Shown piece after piece: positions 1 through 8,172 of a DNA stretch of 42,179 nucleotides (the first letter of the stretch is position 1; each line of letters opens with the position of its first letter). Under the pieces are notes generated by a model that made no database searches, had not been told where the DNA came from, and saw nothing but the letters and a program-made list of their open reading frames with translations. Both the position numbers and the translations under genes were made by a program. Source of the stretch: Coxiellaceae bacterium UBA1530 (GTDB lineage: Bacteria > Pseudomonadota > Gammaproteobacteria > Coxiellales > Coxiellaceae); assembly GCA_002323325.1 (NCBI GenBank), contig DCQA01000010.1, positions 1 through 42,179 on the forward strand, written 5' to 3'.

Positions 1-141
1 TTCATTGATAGATACATAAAATACGAGCGAGCATCGTAGTTTAAATGGTGCAAGATCAATAATCTTAGTTCTTTTACAATTTAAACCACGACACTTACTG
101 TTAATCCCACGTTCTATTAAATAATACAAACGTGACAGCAT
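1..141 (-). CDS. possible partial ORF running off the left edge
   Basis: An open frame starts at an ATG (141-139 on the minus strand) and stays open to the window edge, about 47 codons. It begins MLSRLYYLIERGIN and contains two cysteines in CRGLNC. No strong Shine-Dalgarno site precedes it, and I do not recognise the protein. It follows the secreted-protein gene at 174-764 on the same strand. It could be the start of a real gene, a fragment, or chance; the window edge prevents a decision. Confidence 0.25.
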   Translation of the reverse strand, partial: MLSRLYYLIERGINSKCRGLNCKRTKIIDLAPFKLRCSLVFYVSINE

Positions 142-173
142 CCTAACTGGACTATCTCCTATTCTACCCCCTG

Positions 174-764
174 TTATCTAAAACAATTTTTATCTTTATT
201 CACGCATGGGATCAAATCGTAGGTATCTTTTCCGTCATATACCGTAATTTCTTTGCTTACCTGGTCGAAGGATTGCGATCCTCCACCCCCACTTGGTCCA
301 CATTGGTGGTGTTGATCGCTATTCTGCGAGAATATTGGTATATTATTAGTAGCAGGTTCTGAACAATCGAGAGTAATGTAAACGTGTAGTTTTGTACCGG
401 ACTTATTATCCATAAAGAAACCGAACACCTGATATTCACCCGTTTTACTATTTGGTCTTGCTACCTTCATTTCGTATGGATGGTAACTAATAAGATCTAT
501 AAGCTGTTCACCATTGTGCTTGTCCTTGGTACACATAACCTCTATCTTTTTCGGTATATATTGCATTCCATCTTTATTCTCACATGCAACTACGAAGTTT
601 TGTTTATGATAGGAGTTAATGTGTACGCCAGCTCCACCCCAAAAAGGACAGTTATCTAGCGTTTTACAATCGCTTAGGGTTAACGACTGCTCATTATCAT
701 TTGCATGAACCATTGAAAATGGCAACGTCATTAATGCGCTAAGCGCTAAACATTTAAGATACAT
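174..764 (-). CDS. small secreted cysteine-rich protein of unknown function
   Basis: This 196-aa protein starts at an ATG preceded by a very strong Shine-Dalgarno site (GAGGAGG, about 6 nt away). The first 22 residues form a typical signal peptide (MYLKCLALSALMTLPFSMVHA), so the protein should reach the periplasm or outside. The mature part has eight cysteines, an even number that would fit four disulfides, and a glycine-rich run (GPSGGGGS) near residue 155. It has no membrane segment and no catalytic motif I recognise. It is transcribed away from the broken SAP-type gene. I do not recognise the family. A secreted or surface-exposed role is inference from the signal peptide and cysteines only. 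Confidence 0.7.
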   Translation of the reverse strand: MYLKCLALSALMTLPFSMVHANDNEQSLTLSDCKTLDNCPFWGGAGVHINSYHKQNFVVACENKDGMQYIPKKIEVMCTKDKHNGEQLIDLISYHPYEMKVARPNSKTGEYQVFGFFMDNKSGTKLHVYITLDCSEPATNNIPIFSQNSDQHHQCGPSGGGGSQSFDQVSKEITVYDGKDTYDLIPCVNKDKNCFR

Positions 765-1077
765 AACTCTTCCTCCTCATATCTAATGAATTACAAAACT
801 AATAATAGTACAAAAAAAAATATTTGATTATTAACGAGACAAGAGCGGCACAAGATATCATCCATAAAGGTAACCCTAATTTTTTTTATCAAAAATTACA
901 CTTATAAACAATCAGTTACACAAAGTCCTTTTAATAACTTTTTTCAACACACCTTTGACACTGATCCTTTTCGTTGAATTTTTATCAGTCCTCCTATAAG
1001 ATTTTTTAGTAGATAATGATAATATTATCGATTTCCAATGAAAATACCTATGGTCATAAAACTCAAGCAGGATAAGC
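765..1077. other. divergent intergenic region
   Basis: This A/T-rich stretch separates the minus-strand secreted-protein gene from the plus-strand pseudogene. Its only distinct element is the Fur-box-like palindrome at 1012-1029. No ORF, RNA gene or convincing terminator was seen. Confidence 0.6.
1012..1029. promoter_or_regulatory. Fur-box-like palindrome
   Basis: The sequence GATAATGATAATATTATC has two direct GATAAT hexamers followed by the inverted hexamer ATTATC. The classical Fur consensus has a 6-6-1-6 arrangement; here the single central base is missing, giving 6-6-0-6. The last 12 bases are a perfect palindrome. It lies about 50 nt before the ATG of the broken SAP-type gene and could serve either divergent gene. 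Function is inference. Confidence 0.45.
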
Positions 1078-1662
1078 ATGGATTTTAATAGAAAAAACCT
1101 AATCGTATAGAAATACTGATCGATTTAGAGGGTTATTACTGGCTAAAGACTGAATTAATACACGCCTGTAAAATTCATCATTTAAGCACTCAAGGTCTTA
1201 AACAAGAATTACTGACGAGACTTAAAATTTTTTTAAAGACGAGCCAAAAGACTTCTGCAATAAAAACATCTACAACAAATAGAAGGGACAGTGATGTTGA
1301 ACTAACACTAACAACACCGGTAAAGCATTATAGAAATGACGCATTCACTCGTGATTTTTTTATTCATCATATAGGGAAATCGTTTAGATTTAATGCCTAT
1401 TTACGACAATTTAGAGATGTTAATAATATTATAACTGGATTAACTTACGGTGATCTAATCCAAGGTTACCTGGAAAACAAAAGAAACAATACGCAAAAAA
1501 GTCATCCCTCAACAGTTCGAATACAACCAATTCATTCACGACTTCTTTATTCACGAACATAATCCGACTTTGAAAGAAGCTGTGAAGATATGGCGAGAGG
1601 TTTCTTCCATCAGTGGGCCGAATACCTATTACCTTCTAAAGAAGCTAGAGGAAACAAACTAA
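1078..1662 (+). pseudogene. SAP-domain/DUF6434-like protein gene with two frameshifts
   Basis: Joining three frames gives a coherent protein of about 195 aa. The ATG frame reads MDFNRK and stops soon after. Restoring one A in the A6 run at 1092-1097 enters a frame with IEILIDLEGYYWLKTELIHA, which resembles the SAP-like segment of this family. The middle contains a block such as FRFNAYLRQF. A second shift in the A6 run at 1495-1500 (one A too many) leads into VIPQQFEYNQFIHDFF and a stop at 1660-1662. The order (SAP-like region, then a repeated FxYNxxIxDFF-type block) matches DUF6434 proteins as I know them. Sequence between and after the shifts keeps good coding quality, so the breaks are recent, are sequencing errors in homopolymers, or are bridged by slippage. 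Confidence 0.7.
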
Positions 1663-2038
1663 ATCAAAACACTTTTTAACCTTTATATTGCAGTAGAACG
1701 AAAAAACTCAGTCCTTATATAAAACTAGCTATGAGTTGATTGCCATGAAAAGTTTCCATACTGAGTTTTACAGTTACTTAACTGTTTTAGAAATGCTTTA
1801 TGATTAATAAGCAAGATTAATTAAAACACAGCAACCAGACCTCACCCCTCTTTCATTACCCTCCTCGTTTTTTTAATCGCTCCAAAGGGTTATCGACACC
1901 TCTCTATTGTTATGGCCTTTTCAACTGCTTTGTCTGAATTTATTAACTCTACATTATTTACATCTATAAGAGACTAATCAGTTGATCCATCACGCAGTGA
2001 TGAGTATCTTATTTATCGACTTGCTTGGGGACTCACAC
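1663..2038. other. intergenic region, no gene seen
   Basis: This is A/T-rich sequence between the broken SAP-type gene and birA. It holds a 10-bp inverted repeat (1703-1769) and short pyrimidine-rich stretches near 1850-1880. The frame upstream of birA is open from a TTG at 1982 but lacks a good ribosome site. I see nothing else supportable. Confidence 0.5.
1703..1769. repeat. inverted repeat, 10-bp arms
   Basis: The arms AAAACTCAGT (1703-1712) and ACTGAGTTTT (1760-1769) are perfect reverse complements separated by 47 nt. The loop contains no ORF of note. It could be a structured RNA element or the remnant of a small mobile element. No partner copy elsewhere in the window was noticed. Confidence 0.4.
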
Positions 2039-2797
2039 ATGCTTAGATCTCAACTTCCAAACCGCACTACCCTTTTAACGGTTGATACCACGCCATCAAC
2101 ACAAGATGTGATTGCCAGTCTACATCAACCTGATCGAACAGCCTGTATCGCGCAACAGCAAACGCAGGGCAGAGGTCGTCTAGGTAAAACCTGGGTATCA
2201 CCCAGGGATAACCACCTCTTCTTATCCTACGGCGATCACTGTTCCTTATCTGCATCAAAACTACAAGGAATCACCTTAGCTTTCGCAGTCACTGCGTGTG
2301 AAGTCATAGAATCACTATTTCATCTACCCAAACCACTGTCGCTCAAATGGCCCAATGATATCTACTATCTCGATAAAAAAATTGGCGGCATTCTACTCGA
2401 GGTAGAACCTAGTCAACAACAATCCAGCTACCTAATCCTTGGCATAGGCTTAAACATCGGCACCCAATCATGTAACAATCAACTCCCAGAGGAGTCCACA
2501 TCACTGACTGCAATCACCACATCAAGTATCAATACTCGAGCCCTGACAGCATCTATTCTTGCCGCATGGCAAGAATGCCTTCAAGTATTCGAAACCGACG
2601 GACTTCACCCTTTCCTACCTCGATGGAAAGCTCGCGATAGATTGTACAATCAATTGATCAGCTACCAACTTAATAGCTGTCAGCTAGAAGGGTATGCACA
2701 TGGCATCAATGAGCAAGGTTTACTATTAATTTCTAACCATCATCAGCAACAAGCTTGTAGCCCATCAGAGATTTCTTTAATTCGCCCCTTGGTTTAA
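2039..2797 (+). CDS. birA: biotin-[acetyl-CoA-carboxylase] ligase, catalytic-only type
   Basis: BirA makes biotinyl-AMP and attaches biotin to the carrier protein of acetyl-CoA carboxylase. From the ATG at 2039 the protein has 252 aa. The biotin/ATP-binding motif GRGRLGKTW is at residues 44-52, followed by KWPND and GGILLEVEP, which are family hallmarks. The N-terminal DNA-binding helix-turn-helix of E. coli BirA is absent, so this is a class I ligase that should not repress biotin genes itself. I prefer the ATG at 2039 because GGGG lies at a suitable distance; the frame extends upstream to a TTG at 1982 and an ATG at 2000, both without a ribosome site. It converges on ggt, and their stop codons overlap. 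Confidence 0.93.
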   Translation: MLRSQLPNRTTLLTVDTTPSTQDVIASLHQPDRTACIAQQQTQGRGRLGKTWVSPRDNHLFLSYGDHCSLSASKLQGITLAFAVTACEVIESLFHLPKPLSLKWPNDIYYLDKKIGGILLEVEPSQQQSSYLILGIGLNIGTQSCNNQLPEESTSLTAITTSSINTRALTASILAAWQECLQVFETDGLHPFLPRWKARDRLYNQLISYQLNSCQLEGYAHGINEQGLLLISNHHQQQACSPSEISLIRPLV

Positions 2798-4515
2798 TAC
2801 GTAGCAACCCCAGCACCAGCACGCCGAGTATCTGAAAAACCGACAAGACCATCAGGCGTATGCATGACTGACTGCAATGATCCCATAGAGCGAGACAACT
2901 GCACATCATGGCCCATCTTGCTGAGCAGATGTATGGTATCAGGACTAATACCAGACTCCACCAATAATACGTCAGGAAATAATTGCGTATGAATACGCGG
3001 TGCCTGAACAGCTTCTGATAACGGCATGTTGTACAACATTAAATTAATCAGTAACTGCGATACGGTGGTGATTATTTTAGGTCCTCCTGGACTCCCACTA
3101 GCCAACCAAGGAACTTTACTGCGATTGAAGACTATTATCGGAGTCATTGAACTCAGAGGTCGCTTATAGGGCTCAATAACATTACGAATACCCAACACAG
3201 CCGAAACTTCACCTTTTACAGGCGGTTTCAGTGTAAAATCCAGCATGGTGTTATTAAGTAATATACCGGTACCTGGCACTGTAATACCACTACCGTAAGA
3301 ATCGTTAATAGAATATGTCAGCGCAACCATACTGCCATTATGATCAACGACCGACAAATGGGTGGTATTTTTGCCCTCGGTAAAGCCAGGTTTTTTTTCA
3401 GTAAGGTACTTACTTTGCACATGCTGATGAGCATTCAGATTTTTGGCCAACTTATGGAGATAAGCCGGTGATAATAATTCTCCCGTGGGAATATTTACAA
3501 AATTTGGATCAGCTATGTAACGGTTGCGATCAAGAAAAACTCGATTAAAAACCTCGGCCATAGTATGAAAAGACAATGCCGTATTTTGCAGAGTCCCGTT
3601 TGCACCGATATTTAGTAACTGTAGGATCTTCAACGTTTGTATGAGTGCAATACCACCTGATGAAGGAGGAGGTGCTGCATAAATGAGTGCGTGACCAACT
3701 ACTCCTTGTATTGGCCTCCTTTCGATGACCTGATAGTGAGCTAAATCTTCTAAACAAAGTATTCCTCCACCCTGATCACTGGATGCCACTAAAGCCTCAG
3801 CAAGCTGCCCTTTATAAAAGACATCGGATCCTTGCTCTGCAATTAATTGTAAAGACCGAGCTAAATCAGGACGCCTCATGATGTCACCAAACTGATACTC
3901 CCTACCATCGGCATGGCTTAGCATCTTTTGAGTCGCTTTATTTTGAATGAGCATAGGGCGGTAATGATGTAAAGTATTGGCCAGGTAAGGTTTAACCACA
4001 AATCCTTCTTGCGCCATGGTAATTGCAGGTCGCATCACTCGCGCCAATGATAGCTTTCCAAAATGATTCTCAAGGTAACACAACCCAGCAACATTTCCTG
4101 GCACACCCACCGAAAGCCAACTCCGCCTGATAAGATCACTGTCGATTTCACCCTGTGAATTAAGCATCATTGCTGGCGAAGCCCGTCCCGGAGCGATTTC
4201 TCGAAAATCAATAAACCTTGGCTGATACTGATCTGCTTGAAGAGCTAGCATGGCAAATCCACCACCACCTAGTGATCCGGCGCGAGGTAAGGTCACCATC
4301 AGTGCAAATGCAGAAGCAACAGCAGCATCCACCGCATTACCACCTACCTGTAAAATCTGAATACCTACCTGCGAAGCACGTTGTTCTTGTGCAGATACCA
4401 CACCGTGAAGCCCATGTGTCACATGAGATCGAGCCGGTGTATCATGCAATAACTCCAGTGCAGGTGATGAAGACATCAACCCAAGACATAGACAAAGTAT
4501 TATTTGACGCAACAT
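2794..4515 (-). CDS. ggt: gamma-glutamyltransferase precursor
   Basis: This enzyme transfers or hydrolyses the gamma-glutamyl group of glutathione and glutamine, normally in the periplasm. The start at 4515 gives 573 aa and has GGAGG 6 nt upstream, better than the ATG four codons earlier. Residues 1-20 look like a signal peptide (MLRQIILCLCLGLMSSSPAL). The precursor is cut autocatalytically before the nucleophile Thr in KNTTHLSVVD (about residue 384), which becomes the first residue of the small subunit. The oxyanion-hole region appears as SGSPGGPK. Length is as expected for the family. In intracellular bacteria the enzyme can free host glutamate and cysteine; that role here is inference. It converges with birA. 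Confidence 0.93.
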   Translation of the reverse strand: MLRQIILCLCLGLMSSSPALELLHDTPARSHVTHGLHGVVSAQEQRASQVGIQILQVGGNAVDAAVASAFALMVTLPRAGSLGGGGFAMLALQADQYQPRFIDFREIAPGRASPAMMLNSQGEIDSDLIRRSWLSVGVPGNVAGLCYLENHFGKLSLARVMRPAITMAQEGFVVKPYLANTLHHYRPMLIQNKATQKMLSHADGREYQFGDIMRRPDLARSLQLIAEQGSDVFYKGQLAEALVASSDQGGGILCLEDLAHYQVIERRPIQGVVGHALIYAAPPPSSGGIALIQTLKILQLLNIGANGTLQNTALSFHTMAEVFNRVFLDRNRYIADPNFVNIPTGELLSPAYLHKLAKNLNAHQHVQSKYLTEKKPGFTEGKNTTHLSVVDHNGSMVALTYSINDSYGSGITVPGTGILLNNTMLDFTLKPPVKGEVSAVLGIRNVIEPYKRPLSSMTPIIVFNRSKVPWLASGSPGGPKIITTVSQLLINLMLYNMPLSEAVQAPRIHTQLFPDVLLVESGISPDTIHLLSKMGHDVQLSRSMGSLQSVMHTPDGLVGFSDTRRAGAGVATY

Positions 4516-4570
4516 GCATTCCTCCATGAAACTTTATCATCGTGACATACCTCCAAGCATAGTTGATGAC

Positions 4571-5161
4571 CTAGAGATAGGTATGCAACCAAGGATAAGC
4601 AAAACACACAACAATTCCGCTGATAAAACCACACGCATGTCCTTCCCAGGACACACGCCGATCAGTTGGTAATAAGTTTGCAGCCATGCCACCGAAATAA
4701 TATAAACACACAACCGATACAATGATGTTTAGTGCCGTTGGGTGGTGATAGGCCACGACCAATAAATACCCCCAATAACCCATAATTAACGCACTAGCTC
4801 CGATATGCAGAGCTTCTCTTGCAAATAACCACACTAACACACCACTTAAAACAACAATACAGACAGTAACACCAATAAAAACTGATAAACCTTGGGTCAA
4901 TAGCATCATCGCCATTAAAACAAACATCACAGAATTCAAGAATAAATGTCCCCAGTTACCATGTAACCATGGCGAACACACAATACCGAGTAAGCCAAAA
5001 GCGCGACGAGGATAAATACCAAAAATATTCAATCGATAGCCACAACAAATATTAAGTATATGAATCAACCAAGCGATGAGGACCCACATTAATACGGTCG
5101 GACCATGTGTTTTTAACACGGTAACAAATTCTTGTAGGGAGGTTGCAAAACCCTCAAACAT
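4571..5161 (-). CDS. rhomboid-family intramembrane serine protease
   Basis: The 196-aa protein is mostly membrane helices. Rhomboids cleave transmembrane helices inside the bilayer with a Ser-His dyad. The expected residues are visible: H67 and H72 with N76 in HGNWGHLFLN, S123 in GASALIMGY, and H175 in SWEGHACGF. The usual GxSG is GASA here, a tolerated variation. About six helices fit the compact bacterial form. The start has AGGAGA 6-7 nt upstream. It stands downstream of the unknown 614-aa membrane protein on the same strand, with a gap of about 95 nt, so they may be co-transcribed. Its substrate is unknown. Confidence 0.85.
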   Translation of the reverse strand: MFEGFATSLQEFVTVLKTHGPTVLMWVLIAWLIHILNICCGYRLNIFGIYPRRAFGLLGIVCSPWLHGNWGHLFLNSVMFVLMAMMLLTQGLSVFIGVTVCIVVLSGVLVWLFAREALHIGASALIMGYWGYLLVVAYHHPTALNIIVSVVCLYYFGGMAANLLPTDRRVSWEGHACGFISGIVVCFAYPWLHTYL

Positions 5162-5257
5162 GATCTCTCCTAAGAATAAACGTATTCATCAATACTTACA
5201 CATCATACCCTGAGAGTTACAGCATAAACAGTGACAAAGAATTGAAACATACACTAT

Positions 5258-7102
5258 TTATCGTGGATAACAATCGATACAAGTGCTGACTGCTGCATCA
5301 TAAAACCGAGCAAGTTTTTCTGGTGCTGACTGTAACTGAGACCAAAAAGACGACACTGTGTTGATGGCCTGCTCTTCGGTGTCTCTGTCCTCTGATTGAT
5401 TCTCATCATCTCGTATCATCGGCTCAATGACACCGTCCAAATCCTCAGCGTAGTCCTTAAGATGATAGTGATCTTTTTGGGTCATCAACCACATAGTCGG
5501 AAGCACGGCACACAAAGCGCACAGTAGGCTATCTGCCATAATACTTGATAGTGAATGATCGGAAAAATCCCATTGCGTAATGGATAAGACCATCCGAGAA
5601 GTATACAAAAAACTTGTATATAGCAAAGCCAGTAAGCCCACAAAACTGTCATTGCAGATAAAAACCATTTGTCCACTTCCCGGCTCATGAACACGATTGG
5701 TCATATTATGAATACTTTTGAACAACAAACTGGGTATATCTAAAAACAACTTCCAAGTCATCAATGGCGCTAAATAATCTAACCCGGGCAAAATAGCTGA
5801 CAAACGAGTTTCGACAAATTGACTCCAGTTAGCAATCGCCTGCCATAAGCCATCAGCAATAGTCACTGAAATCAATAACTGAATCAGTAAAACCCTATAG
5901 CGTGATACATCGATCCCTTTATCGAATTTTGCAAAACTGTATTGTGCGAGAACGATACCGAGATTCAACATCCATGCAGCACCAATGCCGGTTATGCACC
6001 AATAACCAACATGAGATTGCCAATCATCCAGGCGAAAATCGTTGGGATCAAATTGATCATTTAACAAAAGCTGATAACACCTCGCAGAGAGCTGCCAACC
6101 AAAAGCACCTGTAAAAAATTTACTACTGGTCTGCCAAAAATCGTGCTGCATATGTTTCTCAGCCAACATTACCAGCCCTTTTTTAAGATGGGTAAATAGG
6201 ACTTTATCCGCTAAGTTGATTTCATCATTCAGCATATCCTGTAGCTCAGCAAGATACTCTGCATCAGTAGTATGACGTAAAGCAGTGTCGATATTCAGTT
6301 CACTTCTGATAATCTGATGTGTTTTAGCCATCTCCAATAATTTCTGTAAATTGTACTGTCTCTCCTCAATATTCCAGGCAAGGTAGTTATTACCACCTTT
6401 GTGTTCAACACGGGATACTTGATGGGACAGGTACAAGCGGTGAATTTGTTCTGAAACAGGTGTCCTCGTATCGAATACGAGATAAGCAATAGCGCGCGAG
6501 AATAAACCACTATTAAAAATCGGCATATTATTGATGCACCGATTAGAATCTTCTAAAGAATCAAAGAACCCTAGAATATTTCGAAGATCTTGGACTATTT
6601 GATCTGGTAAACGTATTGAATTAGCCATGACATTTTGATGATCCTCATAAAAGTCGACTTGTTGTTGTAACACTTGTTTGATGCGAGTAACACTCTCAGG
6701 GTCTTCCTCAACCGTCTGAAGTTGAGAGAGAAAATTTTTCATGAGCACGTTATGACTCAAAAACAGATGGTAAAGAGGACTCGACGCCATCAGGCTAGCG
6801 CATCCGATTAATAGTCCACTGATCCACTGCTTCTTTGATAATAACTCCAGTGATATCATCTGAAAAACTAATGTTGTGAAGTAAACTTTTGAACTCACTA
6901 ACGAATATTTTGGTAAGTTCATGTGATTGAATTTAAAGTGCGAGGTGAGATTAAATAACCCGTCGCCGAGTGAAGATGAGGGTGAATGTTCATGTTCAAT
7001 CAAAGGATCTACTAGAGTACTGGTGCGCATGAGAATTACCATGGACAAAAAAAGAGGTAAAACTTTATCCAATTTGAACCGATCCCGCAAGGTTTTCACC
7101 AT
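5258..7102 (-). CDS. large multi-pass membrane protein of unknown function
   Basis: This is a 614-aa protein I do not recognise. Predicted membrane segments lie near residues 12-30, 72-90, 94-112, 366-388, 403-421, 484-506 and 522-541. A soluble, helix-rich domain of about 250 residues (113-365) sits between the third and fourth. The C-terminal 70 residues are soluble, with an acidic run (DDENQSEDRDTEEQ, about 565-578). It has no catalytic motif I can name. It is divergent from fmdB and lies upstream of the rhomboid gene. The large internal helical domain and acidic tail would also be compatible with a translocated effector, but no secretion signal can be proved by eye and no PmrA-like box lies upstream. 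Confidence 0.65.
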   Translation of the reverse strand: MVKTLRDRFKLDKVLPLFLSMVILMRTSTLVDPLIEHEHSPSSSLGDGLFNLTSHFKFNHMNLPKYSLVSSKVYFTTLVFQMISLELLSKKQWISGLLIGCASLMASSPLYHLFLSHNVLMKNFLSQLQTVEEDPESVTRIKQVLQQQVDFYEDHQNVMANSIRLPDQIVQDLRNILGFFDSLEDSNRCINNMPIFNSGLFSRAIAYLVFDTRTPVSEQIHRLYLSHQVSRVEHKGGNNYLAWNIEERQYNLQKLLEMAKTHQIIRSELNIDTALRHTTDAEYLAELQDMLNDEINLADKVLFTHLKKGLVMLAEKHMQHDFWQTSSKFFTGAFGWQLSARCYQLLLNDQFDPNDFRLDDWQSHVGYWCITGIGAAWMLNLGIVLAQYSFAKFDKGIDVSRYRVLLIQLLISVTIADGLWQAIANWSQFVETRLSAILPGLDYLAPLMTWKLFLDIPSLLFKSIHNMTNRVHEPGSGQMVFICNDSFVGLLALLYTSFLYTSRMVLSITQWDFSDHSLSSIMADSLLCALCAVLPTMWLMTQKDHYHLKDYAEDLDGVIEPMIRDDENQSEDRDTEEQAINTVSSFWSQLQSAPEKLARFYDAAVSTCIDCYPR

Positions 7103-7295
7103 ATAATCGCTTGATTACTCAGAAAACCTCTGACAACCTCAATTGATCATTGAAATTTATCTAGTTGATTATAAGAGATATATATGAAATTCATGGTTAT
7201 AAGAGTCCATCGATAATATTGAGGATAACCCTCTGTACATTTCAAACAATACCTTTAAAATGGCGCACCACACCCTAGATCGATTGGAGAACATG

Positions 7296-7571
7296 ATGCC
7301 ACTGTACGACTACCACTGTTCACAATGTAATCACACTTTCGAAGTATTACATGCACGTGATGGCGAGGGACCAAATGAATGCCCAATTTGTCAAGCTAAG
7401 TCTCCACAAAAAATGTTATCGGCCGGTAACTTTCACCTTAAAGGTGGTGGTTGGTACGTCACCGATTTTAAAGATCCACCGAAAAATAAAACAGCACAAG
7501 ACAGCTCCTCTAAAGGTACATCTGCATCAACCTCAATGGACAAAAAAAGCAATAACAACAGTCAGGACTAA
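7296..7571 (+). CDS. FmdB-family zinc-ribbon protein
   Basis: The start at 7296 gives a 91-aa protein beginning MPLYDYHCSQC, the hallmark start of FmdB-type putative regulatory proteins. GGAG lies about 8 nt upstream, while the upstream in-frame ATG at 7260 would add 12 unrelated residues. A zinc ribbon is formed by CSQC (residues 8-11) and CPIC. Glycine-rich GGGWYVTDF follows, and the tail is low-complexity Ser/Lys/Asn. The gene commonly lies just before aspS in gammaproteobacteria, as here with one small gene between. Molecular function is not established. Confidence 0.88.
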   Translation: MPLYDYHCSQCNHTFEVLHARDGEGPNECPICQAKSPQKMLSAGNFHLKGGGWYVTDFKDPPKNKTAQDSSSKGTSASTSMDKKSNNNSQD

Positions 7572-7652
7572 TAGCAATACTTCGTCTTTACATAACCGGT
7601 CGATCGTTGCATCATTGCTGAGTTCTCATTCATTTAATTACAAGGAAGAAAT

Positions 7653-8045
7653 ATGAACATCAAGAAAGTAACTCTTGCAACAACCGCTCTCATCATTGCT
7701 GGGACACTGTCAACTAGTTTTGCTGCAACACCTCTTAACATCCAAACTGAAAAAGTATACGTTAGTGAAAATGCGACGAACGCTATCAAATTCAATTTAA
7801 AAGATGAAAATTATACTGTTGTTGGCCTCTATTTGGGAAAAAGAGAGAATCTTGGAACTTGGACAGGAAAAAAATGTGAGGTCAAGAGCTCATCTAGACT
7901 CATTTGTCAATTCAAATCCAGCCACGGTCGGCAAGGAATGATTAGTTTTACTGAGACTAAAGATGGCTCACTGCAAAGCACCCTACAATACAAACGTAAG
8001 GGTAAAGAAACAGAATCACACAGATGGACGTGGCACTCTGCGTAA
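7653..8045 (+). CDS. small secreted protein of unknown function
   Basis: The 130-aa protein starts at an ATG with AAGGAAG about 5 nt upstream. Residues 1-24 form a clear signal peptide ending in SFAA, so it is exported through the inner membrane. The mature 106 residues are basic and appear beta-rich, with two cysteines (GKKCEV and LICQF) that could pair. It has no recognised domain. It sits between fmdB and aspS, where most relatives of this gene order have nothing, and is followed by a hairpin that may end transcription. I do not recognise the family. Confidence 0.7.
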   Translation: MNIKKVTLATTALIIAGTLSTSFAATPLNIQTEKVYVSENATNAIKFNLKDENYTVVGLYLGKRENLGTWTGKKCEVKSSSRLICQFKSSHGRQGMISFTETKDGSLQSTLQYKRKGKETESHRWTWHSA

Positions 8046-8055
8046 TAATACAGGC

Positions 8056-8084
8056 TCACCCTAGATCTTCTGAATTTAGGGTGA
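8056..8084 (+). terminator. probable hairpin terminator before aspS
   Basis: TCACCCTA (8056-8063) pairs with TAGGGTGA (8077-8084), an 8-bp stem with a 13-nt loop. Only a short T run (CTTT) follows, so termination may be partial. It separates the small secreted-protein gene from aspS. Confidence 0.45.
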
Positions 8085-8172
8085 CTTTCCCCGACTGGCC
8101 TCTCCAAACACATATTGCCTACTAGCCAGACAACCGGTAACATAGCGAGTTTTCCACGATCAGGACACCGCC

